A stretch of DNA of 64,000 bases, taken from Altererythrobacter sp. (GTDB lineage Bacteria > Pseudomonadota > Alphaproteobacteria > Sphingomonadales > Sphingomonadaceae). Shown in pieces: positions 51,039 through 60,394 of the stretch. The notes below the pieces were generated by a model. It did not search any database, had not been told where the DNA came from, and saw nothing but the letters and a program-made list of their open reading frames with translations. The stretch is taken from positions 1 through 64,000 of the forward strand of contig JALRKY010000008.1 in assembly GCA_023260985.1 (NCBI GenBank). The letters are read 5' to 3'. The position numbers and the translations under genes are program-made. The first letter of the stretch is position 1. Every line of letters starts with the position of its first letter.

Positions 51039-51708
51039 TTGTCGAGCATTGTGCCGGTTGCGGCCCGCAGTTCACCCCGGCCATGGCGGTTGGCATGGCT
51101 TGTTGCGATGCTGGCGCTGGCCAGCCTGGCCGAGGCACAGCAGGCCGAAGGCACGGATACCCAGGGAAGCAATGTGGATCGCAGCTCCGATACGCTCGTT
51201 GCCGCGCGCACCCAATATGGCCCGCCCCCGGAGATGGAGGATTGCTCGGCCGGACAGGAGGCCGCAATCATTTCAGGCGAGATTATCGTGTGCCCCCGAA
51301 AGCAGGACACGAGTGAATATCTGACCGGCAGCCGCGAGGAGTCGCAGAGCCGCTTCGCGCAGGAAACAATGTACGCCAACGACCTGCAGGCGCAGTATGT
51401 CGCCGGGCTGGGCATATTCCGCGGGCCGGCGACGGTGGGCAGCCTGTTCATCCGCGGGCTGCAGAAAGTGCCCGCCGCCGCCAGCGCTGATGATTGACGT
51501 GACCGCGCTGCCACAGGCCCCGCCAGGATCGGATGCAGACCGGATCGCAGACGGCTTGCCGCCGCTTGGTCGCGACGCGCCACAACTCGCGCCGGAGCCT
51601 GTTGCCGAAGGGGACCTGCTCAGCCCTCGCGAATCCAAAGCTGAAGCCGAAGCGGAGGGATCCGCCGCTAGTCTGGCAGGATCGGAAGAACCAGAGGCTG
51701 CGCGGTAA
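51039..51708 (+). pseudogene. Sphingomonad-type exported hypothetical protein, apparently frameshifted near 51470-51480
   Basis: Frame 1 ..EIIVCPRKQDTSEYLTGSREESQSRFAQETMYANDLQAQYVAGLGIFRGPATVGSLFIRGLQKV, then frame 2 PPPPALMIDVTALPQAPPGSDADRIADGLPPLG..; junction in GTGCCCGCCGCCGCC. Confidence 0.65.
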
Positions 51709-52978
51709 GACTGTCGGAGCCTTCGAGCAATGCCAGCGCCTCCGCCACGCAACGCTCCGGGCCTTCATGCGTCACCATCGCGACCAGCACATCGCCGCCA
51801 TCGTCCGATCTCGCCGTCTGGATCAGGCTCTCGATCGACACTCCGGCATCACGCATGGCGGCGGCAATTTCGGCCAGCACACCCGGACGATCCGCCACGG
51901 TAAAGCGCAGATAGGTCCGCTCCATGCGGTGCCCCGGCTCAGCAGGCGCCATCCTGGCAAGACTCGCAACCGGGATCGAGAAGGGCGCGCCTACTTCATC
52001 GCGCGCAATGTCGATCAAATCGGCTACCACTGCGCTGGCGGTTGGCCCTTCGCCTGCGCCTGCGCCCTGGAACAACAGCCGGCCGGAGAAATTGCCTTCC
52101 GCCACCACGGCATTGGTCGGCCCATCGACGCTGGCAAGCGGGTGTGATTTGGGAACGAGGCAAGGCCGCACGCACTGCAGCAGGCGTGGCGCACCGCTGT
52201 CGTCGGATTCGACATGGGTCATGGCAATCAGCCGGATGACATAGCCGAGCGCGACGGCCTGAGCGATGTCGGCCGCCTGTACGCGCGTGATCCCGATGGT
52301 CCGTACTGCATCGAAATCGATCCGCGCGCCGAAGCCGATAGCCGCCAGTATCGCCAGCTTGTGTGCTGCGTCGATCCCTTCGATATCGAAGGTTGGATCC
52401 GCTTCGGCATAGCCCTTGGCCTGCGCTTCGCCGAGCACTTTGGCGAAATCGGCTCCTGTATCCCCCATGGTGGAGAGGATGTAATTACAAGTGCCGTTAA
52501 GGATGCCGTAGATTCGTTCGAGTTTGTTTGCCGACGTGCCCTCGCGCAAGCCCTTCACCACCGGGATTCCGCCCGCGACTGCGGCTTCGAACTTGAGCGC
52601 GACGTCCCTTGCTTCGGCCAGTCCGGCCAGCGCCAGCCCGTGATGCGCGATCATCGCCTTGTTGGCGGTGACCAAAGGCTTGCCGGCGCCAAGTGCAGCC
52701 CGCGCCAGCGTAAAAGCAGGGCCATCCGCGCCGCCCACCAGTTCTACTACCACATCGACATCGTCGCGCTGCGCCAGCGCGGTCATGTCGTCTTCCCAGC
52801 CATAGAGCGAAAGGTCGATGCTGCGCTCGCGATGGCGGTCGCGCGCGCTCACCGCTACCAGCTCCAGCGGCCGCCCGGCGCGGGCGGCAAGCAATTCACG
52901 ATTGGTGTCGAGCAACCGGATTACTCCGACGCCCACCGTGCCGAGCCCGGCCAAGCCGATTCGCAACGGATCAGCCAT
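51668..52978 (-). CDS. hom: Homoserine dehydrogenase
   Basis: MADPLRIGLAGLGTVGVGVIRLL; DVVVELVGGADGPAFTLARAALGAGKPLVTANKAMIAHHG; YGILNGTCNYILSTMG; C-terminal ACT domain. Confidence 0.97.
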   Translation of the reverse strand: MADPLRIGLAGLGTVGVGVIRLLDTNRELLAARAGRPLELVAVSARDRHRERSIDLSLYGWEDDMTALAQRDDVDVVVELVGGADGPAFTLARAALGAGKPLVTANKAMIAHHGLALAGLAEARDVALKFEAAVAGGIPVVKGLREGTSANKLERIYGILNGTCNYILSTMGDTGADFAKVLGEAQAKGYAEADPTFDIEGIDAAHKLAILAAIGFGARIDFDAVRTIGITRVQAADIAQAVALGYVIRLIAMTHVESDDSGAPRLLQCVRPCLVPKSHPLASVDGPTNAVVAEGNFSGRLLFQGAGAGEGPTASAVVADLIDIARDEVGAPFSIPVASLARMAPAEPGHRMERTYLRFTVADRPGVLAEIAAAMRDAGVSIESLIQTARSDDGGDVLVAMVTHEGPERCVAEALALLEGSDSLTAQPLVLPILPD

Positions 52979-53396
52979 CTGCCCGCTCCAGCTGTTCGCC
53001 AAGTGCCGCCCGGACGGCAAACGGAATGGAAATCGGACGCCCGCTTTCCAGATCTACATGGACATGGACTAGGTCGATCATGGCGCGCCGGTCATCTTCG
53101 CCAGCAGTGGCGCCGTGCAATTCGATCCGCGTATCGATCGAGGAATTGCCGATCCGCGTGGTCCATGCGCGGCCTTCAACCCATTCGTCAGCCCGGATCG
53201 GCCGCTCAAACTCGACAACGGCTTTTACAACGTGGAACTCGAGCGCACCCTCACCCGTGAAATGGGGTCCTGCCTCGCGCCAGTATTCGGTGATGATGAA
53301 GTCGGCATATTCGAGATAGCGCGAATTGAAGACGACCGACTGCGGGTCGACTTCGGCATAGCGCACACGGAATCGATGGCGGAAAGGCTGTGTCAT
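52971..53396 (-). CDS. Acyl-CoA thioesterase (hot-dog fold, YbgC-like)
   Basis: FRHRFRVRYAEVDPQSVVFNSRYLEYADFIITEYWREAG; VVKAVVEFERPIRADEWVE. Confidence 0.9.
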   Translation of the reverse strand: MTQPFRHRFRVRYAEVDPQSVVFNSRYLEYADFIITEYWREAGPHFTGEGALEFHVVKAVVEFERPIRADEWVEGRAWTTRIGNSSIDTRIELHGATAGEDDRRAMIDLVHVHVDLESGRPISIPFAVRAALGEQLERADG

Positions 53397-53478
53397 TGTC
53401 GCTGCCCCTAGCGCGATGGGTGGGAGCTAGGGAACCACTTTGTCTTGGGGCTGCGTTAGTTGTGCTTGCCCGCGCCGT

Positions 53479-54312
53479 TTACAACGTCCGAGCGCAAGGC
53501 CCCAGCTCGCCCATCACCAGCGCATAATCGCGCGCAGCCTGCGCCCGCGCCGCGCCATCGTTCGAAAGGTTCGCCTCATCGGGCAGGCGGGGAGGCAATG
53601 CACAGGCAAGCCGGTACCACTCGATCGTCTCGGGCGCGGGCGGGCGGGCAGACTGGTCAATGATCTCGCCCCACGAAACGCCCCAGGCTGGCGAGCGACC
53701 GGGCCGCCGCAACACAGTGATTGAAACCGGGGCGCCCGCTTCGGTCTTCAGGAATATCTGCGTCTCCGATTCGTTGGCAAGATTGCCGGGCACTGACAGC
53801 GCATCGCTGATCCCTGTCACGACCGGCGGCGAATCGGATGCTGCCAGCGCCGACAGGACCGGGCGCAACCGCGCTTCGAGTTCGGGCGAATAGGCGAGCT
53901 GCGCCGATTCGCTCACCAACTGCAACTCGCCGGGCCGCCCGGGGACCGCCCGCGCGAAAAGTAGCAGGTGCTGCTTGCGCAGCTTGGGCACCTTGCCTCG
54001 CGTATCGAGCGGCACATCCACGAGGTAGCGCAATTGCGCGCCCACCCCACTGCTCCCCGCGATCAGTGCGAGCGTGTCAGCTTCGATGAAGAGTCGCACG
54101 AATCCCGGCGCGACTCCCGCGGCGCGCTCCGGCTCAAGCTCGATCTGCCGCTTAATCTCCGCGCGCAGGACCAGCTCCGCAGTGTCGGCCAGAGCGACCA
54201 TATCGGCATAGGTCAAACGCGCCTCGCGGGAGTCGGGAGCGGCCGGAGCCTGCGCTGCCGCAGCCCAGGGAAGCACCGCAAGGGACATAACCAGAATTCT
54301 GATTTTCAACAT
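53479..54312 (-). CDS. Conserved exported hypothetical protein
   Basis: Signal peptide MLKIRILVMSLAVLPWAAAAQA; 277-aa ORF with consistent coding bias. Confidence 0.75.
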   Translation of the reverse strand: MLKIRILVMSLAVLPWAAAAQAPAAPDSREARLTYADMVALADTAELVLRAEIKRQIELEPERAAGVAPGFVRLFIEADTLALIAGSSGVGAQLRYLVDVPLDTRGKVPKLRKQHLLLFARAVPGRPGELQLVSESAQLAYSPELEARLRPVLSALAASDSPPVVTGISDALSVPGNLANESETQIFLKTEAGAPVSITVLRRPGRSPAWGVSWGEIIDQSARPPAPETIEWYRLACALPPRLPDEANLSNDGAARAQAARDYALVMGELGPCARTL

Positions 54313-54677
54313 TTATATTGCCTCGCAGGGAGTTTGGAATACCCCCGATTAGCGCCACCGGACACAGTTTATCCGCATCACCTTAACCTATTCTAATAGC
54401 AGACAATCAGACCTGAATCAGAAATTAACCGATAAAGCGTTTGCCTGAGCTTGGCTTGGCCGTTAAAGCGCCGGTCTTGAGGCGGGCTAATTTGGGGACA
54501 AGACTAGCCGGGCTTTGGTTGCGGGTCGCATCGCTGCTAGCTCGCAATCCCTCCGGGTCGGTCGATTGCCTCCCGGTCAGGAATGAAATGGAGTTCGAGG
54601 CTCCGCAAATCTTGGTTTGCGGTCGCCTAACTGTCGGGCTTTCGGCCTGACGAAGTGAATGGAGAGAAAGCGACTGG

Positions 54678-55328
54678 ATGGCTTACGCTGACCAAACAAC
54701 AAGCGGCAACCGGATAGTCTCCATCATTCTGGTGGGGGTGATTCACGTAGTTGTCGGCTATATCTTCATCAGTGGCTTGGCGATTGAAGCGGTGAAGAAA
54801 GTTGCCGAACGTGTGACCACGATCGACATCGAAGAACCGCCGCCGCCCGAGCCCGAGGATGAACCGCCGCCGCCGGAACCCCAGCAGCAGGCACCGCCGC
54901 CGCCGGTGGCGCCCCCGCCGCCGATCAGCATCGCGACTTCGCCGCCGCCGATCCAGACCCGGCCCACGATCCCGCCGCCGGCCCCGCCTGCACTGGTGGT
55001 TCCGCCGCCGGCTCCGCCCGCACCGCCGTCGCGCGCTCGCGGGGCGACGCCGGACAACCAGCGCCGTTGGGCCGCTCGTATCCAAGAAAATTACCCCTCG
55101 CGCGCCCTGCGTGAGGAAATTCAGGGCACCGTGGGCGTCAGCGTCGTAGTCGGCTCCGACGGGCGTGTGGCCAGCTGCACAGTTTCCCGGTCGAGTGGCT
55201 CGTCGATCCTCGACGAAGCGGCCTGCCAGGGCATGCAGCGTTACGCGCGCTTCAACCCGGCACTCGATGATGCAGGCAACCCGACGAACGGTCGCTACTC
55301 GACCACCATTACCTACCAATTGAATTAG
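54678..55328 (+). CDS. tonB: Energy transducer TonB
   Basis: Single TM, IDIEEPPPPEPEDEPPPPEPQQ proline-rich region, C-terminal YPSRALREEIQGTVGVSVVVGSDGRVASCTVSRSSGSSILDEAACQGMQRYARFNPA. Confidence 0.95.
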   Translation: MAYADQTTSGNRIVSIILVGVIHVVVGYIFISGLAIEAVKKVAERVTTIDIEEPPPPEPEDEPPPPEPQQQAPPPPVAPPPPISIATSPPPIQTRPTIPPPAPPALVVPPPAPPAPPSRARGATPDNQRRWAARIQENYPSRALREEIQGTVGVSVVVGSDGRVASCTVSRSSGSSILDEAACQGMQRYARFNPALDDAGNPTNGRYSTTITYQLN

Positions 55329-55392
55329 GCCGCACGGCTTCGGATCAAGCCCAAGGCCCTTTGGGGACAATCTTTTAAGAGGACTATTCGCA

Positions 55393-56148
55393 ATGACTAT
55401 CGAACTTCTTGCCGCAGCTGCCGACGTGGCGCCTAATCAGTTCGGCTTCTGGGAAGCCATGGAGCAGGGCGGCCCCGTCGCCTGGTTCATTCTCGCGATC
55501 ATGATCATCATGAGTGTTGGTTCGTTCTACATCCTGCTCACCAAGCTCTTCGAGCAAAACAAGATCATGAAGCAGTACCGCAACGAAGTCTCCGCCAAGT
55601 TCTGGCAGGCTGGCTCGCTCAAGGACGGCGCGACCAAGCTCGAAAAGAACAGCGCATGGCGACAGGTGATCGACGACGCTCTCAAGGCCGAAGATGAGCA
55701 CGGCAAGATGACCGACAAGCTCGAAGCGCATGACTGGATGCACGGCTCGCTGCAGCGTTCGCAGGATTCGATCAACTCCAAGCTTGCTACCGGCCTGCCG
55801 TTCCTCGCCACCGTCGGTGCGACCGCGCCGTTCGTCGGCCTGCTCGGCACCGTTATCGGCATCTACCGCGCGCTCATCAACATCGGCATCGCCGGTTCGG
55901 CATCGATCGACAAGGTCGCCGGTCCGGTCGGTGAAGCTCTGATCATGACCGCGATCGGTCTGTTCGTGGCTGTGCCCGCCGTGTTCGCCTACAACTGGCT
56001 GCAGGGCCGCAACCGCCGCATCGCCGAACTGCTTAACGCTTTCTCGACCGACATTCTGGCCAATCTGAGCTCGAATGGCGCCGTGAGGCCGGCTGTCAAG
56101 GCTGCTGCTGCCAAGCCTGCAGGCGCCCCGGCGGCTCCCAAGGCCTGA
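55393..56148 (+). CDS. exbB: MotA/TolQ/ExbB proton channel family protein
   Basis: GLPFLATVGATAPFVGLLGTVIGIYRALINIGIAGSASIDKVAGPVGEALIMTAIGLFVAVPAVFAYNWL. Confidence 0.97.
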   Translation: MTIELLAAAADVAPNQFGFWEAMEQGGPVAWFILAIMIIMSVGSFYILLTKLFEQNKIMKQYRNEVSAKFWQAGSLKDGATKLEKNSAWRQVIDDALKAEDEHGKMTDKLEAHDWMHGSLQRSQDSINSKLATGLPFLATVGATAPFVGLLGTVIGIYRALINIGIAGSASIDKVAGPVGEALIMTAIGLFVAVPAVFAYNWLQGRNRRIAELLNAFSTDILANLSSNGAVRPAVKAAAAKPAGAPAAPKA

Positions 56149-56233
56149 TCGCTGTAGATGACCGGGGACGGCGCAATCGCGCTGCCCCCGGCATCCACAA
56201 CCCTCGGCGAAGTTTTACGGATAGGATTTAGCA

Positions 56234-56764
56234 ATGGCGATTTCGATGGGAGGCGGGGGCGAGACCCCGATGTCAGACATCAATACCACGCCGCTCGTGG
56301 ACGTGATGCTGGTGCTTCTGATCATCTTCCTCATCGCGGTTCCGGTGGCGATCCAGACGATCGAGAAGCTCGAGATTCCGGTGATGGAAACGATCGAGTC
56401 GAAGGACAAGGTCGAAAACCTTCTCCTGACCGTCAGCACCACCGACGCGGCCGGACGTAGCGCTGGCGAGACAGGCTTTGAAGGCGCGTCGCGCGGTGGA
56501 GAATGCCGCGTGTACTTCAACAACATCACCCCGGTGACGTCGGAGCAGCTCTACGACCAAGCATTTGCTCGTCTCGACGCAATCGTGACCCGCGCAGGCG
56601 GCCCCGAAGCGATCATGGAAGACCCTGACCAGATTCCCCAGGTGCACATTCGCGGTGACGTGAACGCACCGTGGCGCTGTGTCGCTGGTGCGATCTACAA
56701 TGTGCAGGCTGCGGGTTACCCCACGGTCGGCTTCATCTCGAACCCGGTCGAGCCCGGGATCTGA
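56234..56764 (+). CDS. exbD: ExbD/TolR biopolymer transporter, copy 1
   Basis: MSDINTTPLVDVMLVLLIIFLIAVPVAIQTIEKLEIPV. Confidence 0.95.
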   Translation: MAISMGGGGETPMSDINTTPLVDVMLVLLIIFLIAVPVAIQTIEKLEIPVMETIESKDKVENLLLTVSTTDAAGRSAGETGFEGASRGGECRVYFNNITPVTSEQLYDQAFARLDAIVTRAGGPEAIMEDPDQIPQVHIRGDVNAPWRCVAGAIYNVQAAGYPTVGFISNPVEPGI

Positions 56765-56796
56765 CGCACCTAAAAGAGAAATAGGAGACTACGCCC

Positions 56797-57255
56797 ATGG
56801 CAATGTCAGGCGGTAGAGACGATGGCTCGCCAATGATGGAAATGAACATGACGCCGTTGATCGACGTCTTGCTCGTTCTCCTGATCATGTTCATCATCAC
56901 CATCCCGGTGGCAACGCACTCGGTCGATATCGACCTTCCGCAGCCCACGCCGATAGACAATCCCCCACCGATCGATCCGATCAAGAACAAGCTTGTTCTG
57001 ACAGCGGACAACCAAGTGCTGTGGAATGCACAGCCCGTCACGCTCGGCGAGCTGGTCACGCTGCTGCAGGACACGCTGGCGATCCAGCCCGAGCCCGAAC
57101 TGCAGTTCGAGCCCGAAGCCTTGGCAAGCTATGAGCTCTCGGCCAATGTGCTGCGCATCATCAAGGCGTCGGGCGTCACCAAGTTCGGCTTCGTCGGCAA
57201 CGAGAAGTATCGTACTTTCGGCTCCGGCGGCCCAGGAGCTGGCGGCCAGCAGTAA
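56797..57255 (+). CDS. exbD: ExbD/TolR biopolymer transporter, copy 2
   Basis: MMEMNMTPLIDVLLVLLIMFIITIPVATHSVDIDLPQPTP. Confidence 0.96.
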   Translation: MAMSGGRDDGSPMMEMNMTPLIDVLLVLLIMFIITIPVATHSVDIDLPQPTPIDNPPPIDPIKNKLVLTADNQVLWNAQPVTLGELVTLLQDTLAIQPEPELQFEPEALASYELSANVLRIIKASGVTKFGFVGNEKYRTFGSGGPGAGGQQ

Positions 57256-57283
57256 GACTGGGGTCCAAATAAAATTCGAAGGA

Positions 57284-57311
57284 GGGGCGGAGCGATCCGC
57301 CCCTTTTTTTT
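57284..57311 (+). terminator. Rho-independent terminator after exbD copy 2
   Basis: GGGGCGGA-GCGA-TCCGCCCC-TTTTTTTT. Confidence 0.95.
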
Positions 57312-57435
57312 CGCCTGCAACAGAGCGCCATGCAGGTCTGAGAGCTCTGAACTGGCGGATATCTTGTGTATTGATAATGGTATGTTATGCTGTCACATTG
57401 CTCGCGCAGAGGGGCGTGCAATCGGGAGAAATGCC

Positions 57436-57864
57436 ATGCCATACGCCTTGCGCCGCCGCCCGACACCATCGCGACCGCTGAGCGACATGAACGTCACCCC
57501 GTTCATCGATGTCCTGCTGGTTCTGCTCATTATGCTGATCATGGCGGTGCCCGTGGCAACGCATGTGACGGATATCGACCTCCCCAGCGGTCCGGGGCCC
57601 TTCGTACCGAACGATATCGAGAACACGGTTGCAATCGACGCTGGAGACCGGCTCTACTTGAATGGCAATGCGGTCAACCGCGACGATTTGTCGCGCATGG
57701 TGCAGGCCGCCAGTGCCTTGCCGCACGAACTTCTGCTGCGCTTCGAACCCGATGACTCAGCCAGCTTCGATGCCTCGGCGAAAACGATCGCGCTGATCAA
57801 GAATTCGGGGGCCACGAGGTTCGCCTTCGCAGGCAACCACCTGCACAAGGATTTTGGAAACTAG
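57436..57864 (+). CDS. ExbD/TolR biopolymer transporter, copy 3
   Basis: LSDMNVTPFIDVLLVLLIMLIMAVPVATHVTDIDLPSGPGPF; 3' of a strong terminator. Confidence 0.92.
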   Translation: MPYALRRRPTPSRPLSDMNVTPFIDVLLVLLIMLIMAVPVATHVTDIDLPSGPGPFVPNDIENTVAIDAGDRLYLNGNAVNRDDLSRMVQAASALPHELLLRFEPDDSASFDASAKTIALIKNSGATRFAFAGNHLHKDFGN

Positions 57865-57881
57865 GTTCTGCCGGGGAGCGG

Positions 57882-60341
57882 CTATTCCTCCAGCGCTTCC
57901 CGCGCATCGACCCGCATCGCCTCGCCCGCCAGCGTTTCCGCTTCGAACAGTAACTCCTCGTCGATCGCGCCTTGCGGCACCGCTTCGCGCCCGATCATCG
58001 TCATCACCGGCACAGCCAACGGACTGACCCGGTCGAGTTCGACATGGACAAGTTCGCGGGCAGAGCTTTCGAGCAAATCAGCCAGCCGCCCTACATCGGT
58101 CATTCGAGCGCGCGCATCGGCCCAGGCCGCCTCCAGCAGCACGTGGTCGGGCTCGTATTTGCGCAACACATCGTAGATCAGGTCGGTCGAGAAAGTGACC
58201 TGTTTGCCGGTCTTGCGCTTGCCTGGATGCTGCCGCTCCACCAGCCCGCTGATCACGGCAACATCGCGGAAGGCCCGGCGCAGCAAATGCGATTCCTGAA
58301 CCCAGTCGATGAATTCATGCTCAAGAATATCGGGCGAAAGCAGCGGCTTGGGATCGGCCACCGGCTTCAGCCCCCACACCGCGAGCGAATAGTCATTCGC
58401 CACGAAGCCTCCCGGTTGCAGCCCGCGATCTTCCATCCGCCGGGTGATCAGCATGCCGAGCGACTGGTTCGCGTTCCACCCTTCGAAAGTGTAATAGACG
58501 CTGTAATGCTTGCGCTCGTGCGGGAAGCTCTCGACCAGCAGCATCCCAGGCCCCGGCATCCGGCTGCGCCAGTCCTGCACTTCCAGCCATTCACGCACAT
58601 CGTCGGGAAAGCGCGCCCAGCCCGCACGGTCGGCCAGCATCTCGCGCACCCGCGCCGAAAGATGCGTGGTCAGCGGCATGCGCGCGCCGCCATAGCTGGG
58701 GATCGTCGCGCTTTTCTTCGCCGCGCGCACCACCACGTCCATATCCTTGAGCTGCTCGACCTCCAGGCTCATCCCCGCGAAGAAGAAAGTATCATCGGGT
58801 GACAGCGTTGCAGCGAAGCGCTCTTCCACCTTCCCCAGGCTCCGCCCGTTGCGGAAGCGCACCGTCAACATTTCGTTGTCGATGATGATCCCTGCGTTCA
58901 TGCGGTGGCGCTGGGCATGTTCGGGATGGGTCAACCGCCACACGCCATCCCTGTCGCGCACGATCCGCTTGAACTTGTCATAGGCGCGCAAGGCATAACC
59001 GCCGTTCTCGACAAAGCCGAGCACGCGCCGCCAGTCCTCAGGCTTCACCCAGTTATAGGCGAGCGTCGAGCGCACTTCGCCCAACAGCGCATCTTCCGCG
59101 AATGGCCCCGCGCAGGCGCAGGCCATCACATGTTGCGCCAGCACGTCGAGCCCCCCAGGGCGGAAGTTCTCGCCGTCGCGCTGCCCCTCGTCGACGGCAT
59201 CCTTGGCCGCAGTCGCTTCAAGAAACTCAAACCGGTTGCCGGGCACCAGAATCGCTCGGCTAGCTTGATCGAGACGGTGGTTGGCGCGCCCGATGCGTTG
59301 TAGCAGGCGCGATGAGCCCTTGGGTGCGCCCATTTGAACCACACAATCGATGTCGCCCCAGTCGACGCCCAGATCAAGACTGGCGGTGCAAACCAGCGCC
59401 CGCAGCTCGCCGCGCGCCATTGCACCTTCGACCTTGCGACGCGCCTCTGCCGAAAGGCTGCCGTGGTGGATGCCGATCGGTAGCTTGTCCTCGTTCACGT
59501 CCCACAGCAGCTGGAAAATGAACTCGGCAAGAAAGCGCGTGTTGGTGAAGACCAGCGTGGTCCGGTTGCGCTTGATCGTGTCATAGAGCTGCGGGATCGC
59601 CCAGCGCCCTGCGTGCCCGCCCCATGGCACGCGCTCCTCGAAGGGCAGCAGGATTTCGACCTCGGGCGCGACGCCCTGCTCGCCTTCGACCAGCTCGACC
59701 GTATCGACATCTCCCCAGGGCGCGAGCCATCCAAGGTACCCTTCCGGATCGGCCACTGTGGCAGAGAGCGCGACCCGCTGCATATCGGGCGCAGCCGCCT
59801 GCAGGCGCGAAAGGCTGAGCGCGAGCAGGTCTCCGCGCTTGCCGGTGGCGAAGGCGTGCACCTCGTCCACCACCACGCGCTTCAGCCCGTGAAACATCTC
59901 GAAACTGTCGGGATAGCTGAGCAGCAGCGACAGGCTCTCCGGCGTGGTCAACAGCACATGCGGGGGCTTCACCCGCTGGCGCTTCTTGCGTTCGGCTGGC
60001 GTGTCGCCGCTGCGCGTTTCGACCCGTATCGGCAGGCCGATTTCTTTGATCGGCGTCAGCAAATTGCGCTGCACATCATGCGCGAGCGCCTTGAGCGGCG
60101 AGACATAGAGCGTGTGCAGCCCCTCATGTGGAGCCGCACCATCGAGCCTCGATGGACAAAAATCCGCCAGCGTCGGCAAGAAACCCGCGAGCGTCTTGCC
60201 CGCACCGGTACCCGCCACCAGCAGGGCGTGCTTCCCCACGTCCGCCGCCTCGAGCATTTCCGCCTGGTGCCGACGCACACGCCACCCTCGCCCGGTAAAC
60301 CAGGTGGTGATTTCATTTGGGACCGGGTGCAATGCGTTCAC
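57882..60341 (-). CDS. Lhr-like (ligase-associated type) DEXH-box DNA helicase
   Basis: RRHQAEMLEAADVGKHALLVAGTGAGKTLAGFLPTL; VVVDEVHAFATGKRGDLLALSLSRL; LVFTNTRFLAEFIFQLLWD; RLLQRIGRANHR; GTG start at VNALHPVP. Confidence 0.92.
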   Translation of the reverse strand: MNALHPVPNEITTWFTGRGWRVRRHQAEMLEAADVGKHALLVAGTGAGKTLAGFLPTLADFCPSRLDGAAPHEGLHTLYVSPLKALAHDVQRNLLTPIKEIGLPIRVETRSGDTPAERKKRQRVKPPHVLLTTPESLSLLLSYPDSFEMFHGLKRVVVDEVHAFATGKRGDLLALSLSRLQAAAPDMQRVALSATVADPEGYLGWLAPWGDVDTVELVEGEQGVAPEVEILLPFEERVPWGGHAGRWAIPQLYDTIKRNRTTLVFTNTRFLAEFIFQLLWDVNEDKLPIGIHHGSLSAEARRKVEGAMARGELRALVCTASLDLGVDWGDIDCVVQMGAPKGSSRLLQRIGRANHRLDQASRAILVPGNRFEFLEATAAKDAVDEGQRDGENFRPGGLDVLAQHVMACACAGPFAEDALLGEVRSTLAYNWVKPEDWRRVLGFVENGGYALRAYDKFKRIVRDRDGVWRLTHPEHAQRHRMNAGIIIDNEMLTVRFRNGRSLGKVEERFAATLSPDDTFFFAGMSLEVEQLKDMDVVVRAAKKSATIPSYGGARMPLTTHLSARVREMLADRAGWARFPDDVREWLEVQDWRSRMPGPGMLLVESFPHERKHYSVYYTFEGWNANQSLGMLITRRMEDRGLQPGGFVANDYSLAVWGLKPVADPKPLLSPDILEHEFIDWVQESHLLRRAFRDVAVISGLVERQHPGKRKTGKQVTFSTDLIYDVLRKYEPDHVLLEAAWADARARMTDVGRLADLLESSARELVHVELDRVSPLAVPVMTMIGREAVPQGAIDEELLFEAETLAGEAMRVDAREALEE

Positions 60342-60394
60342 GCTCCGCAACGAAGCAAATCGCGCGACCCGTGGGAAGCGATAATGACGGGGTC

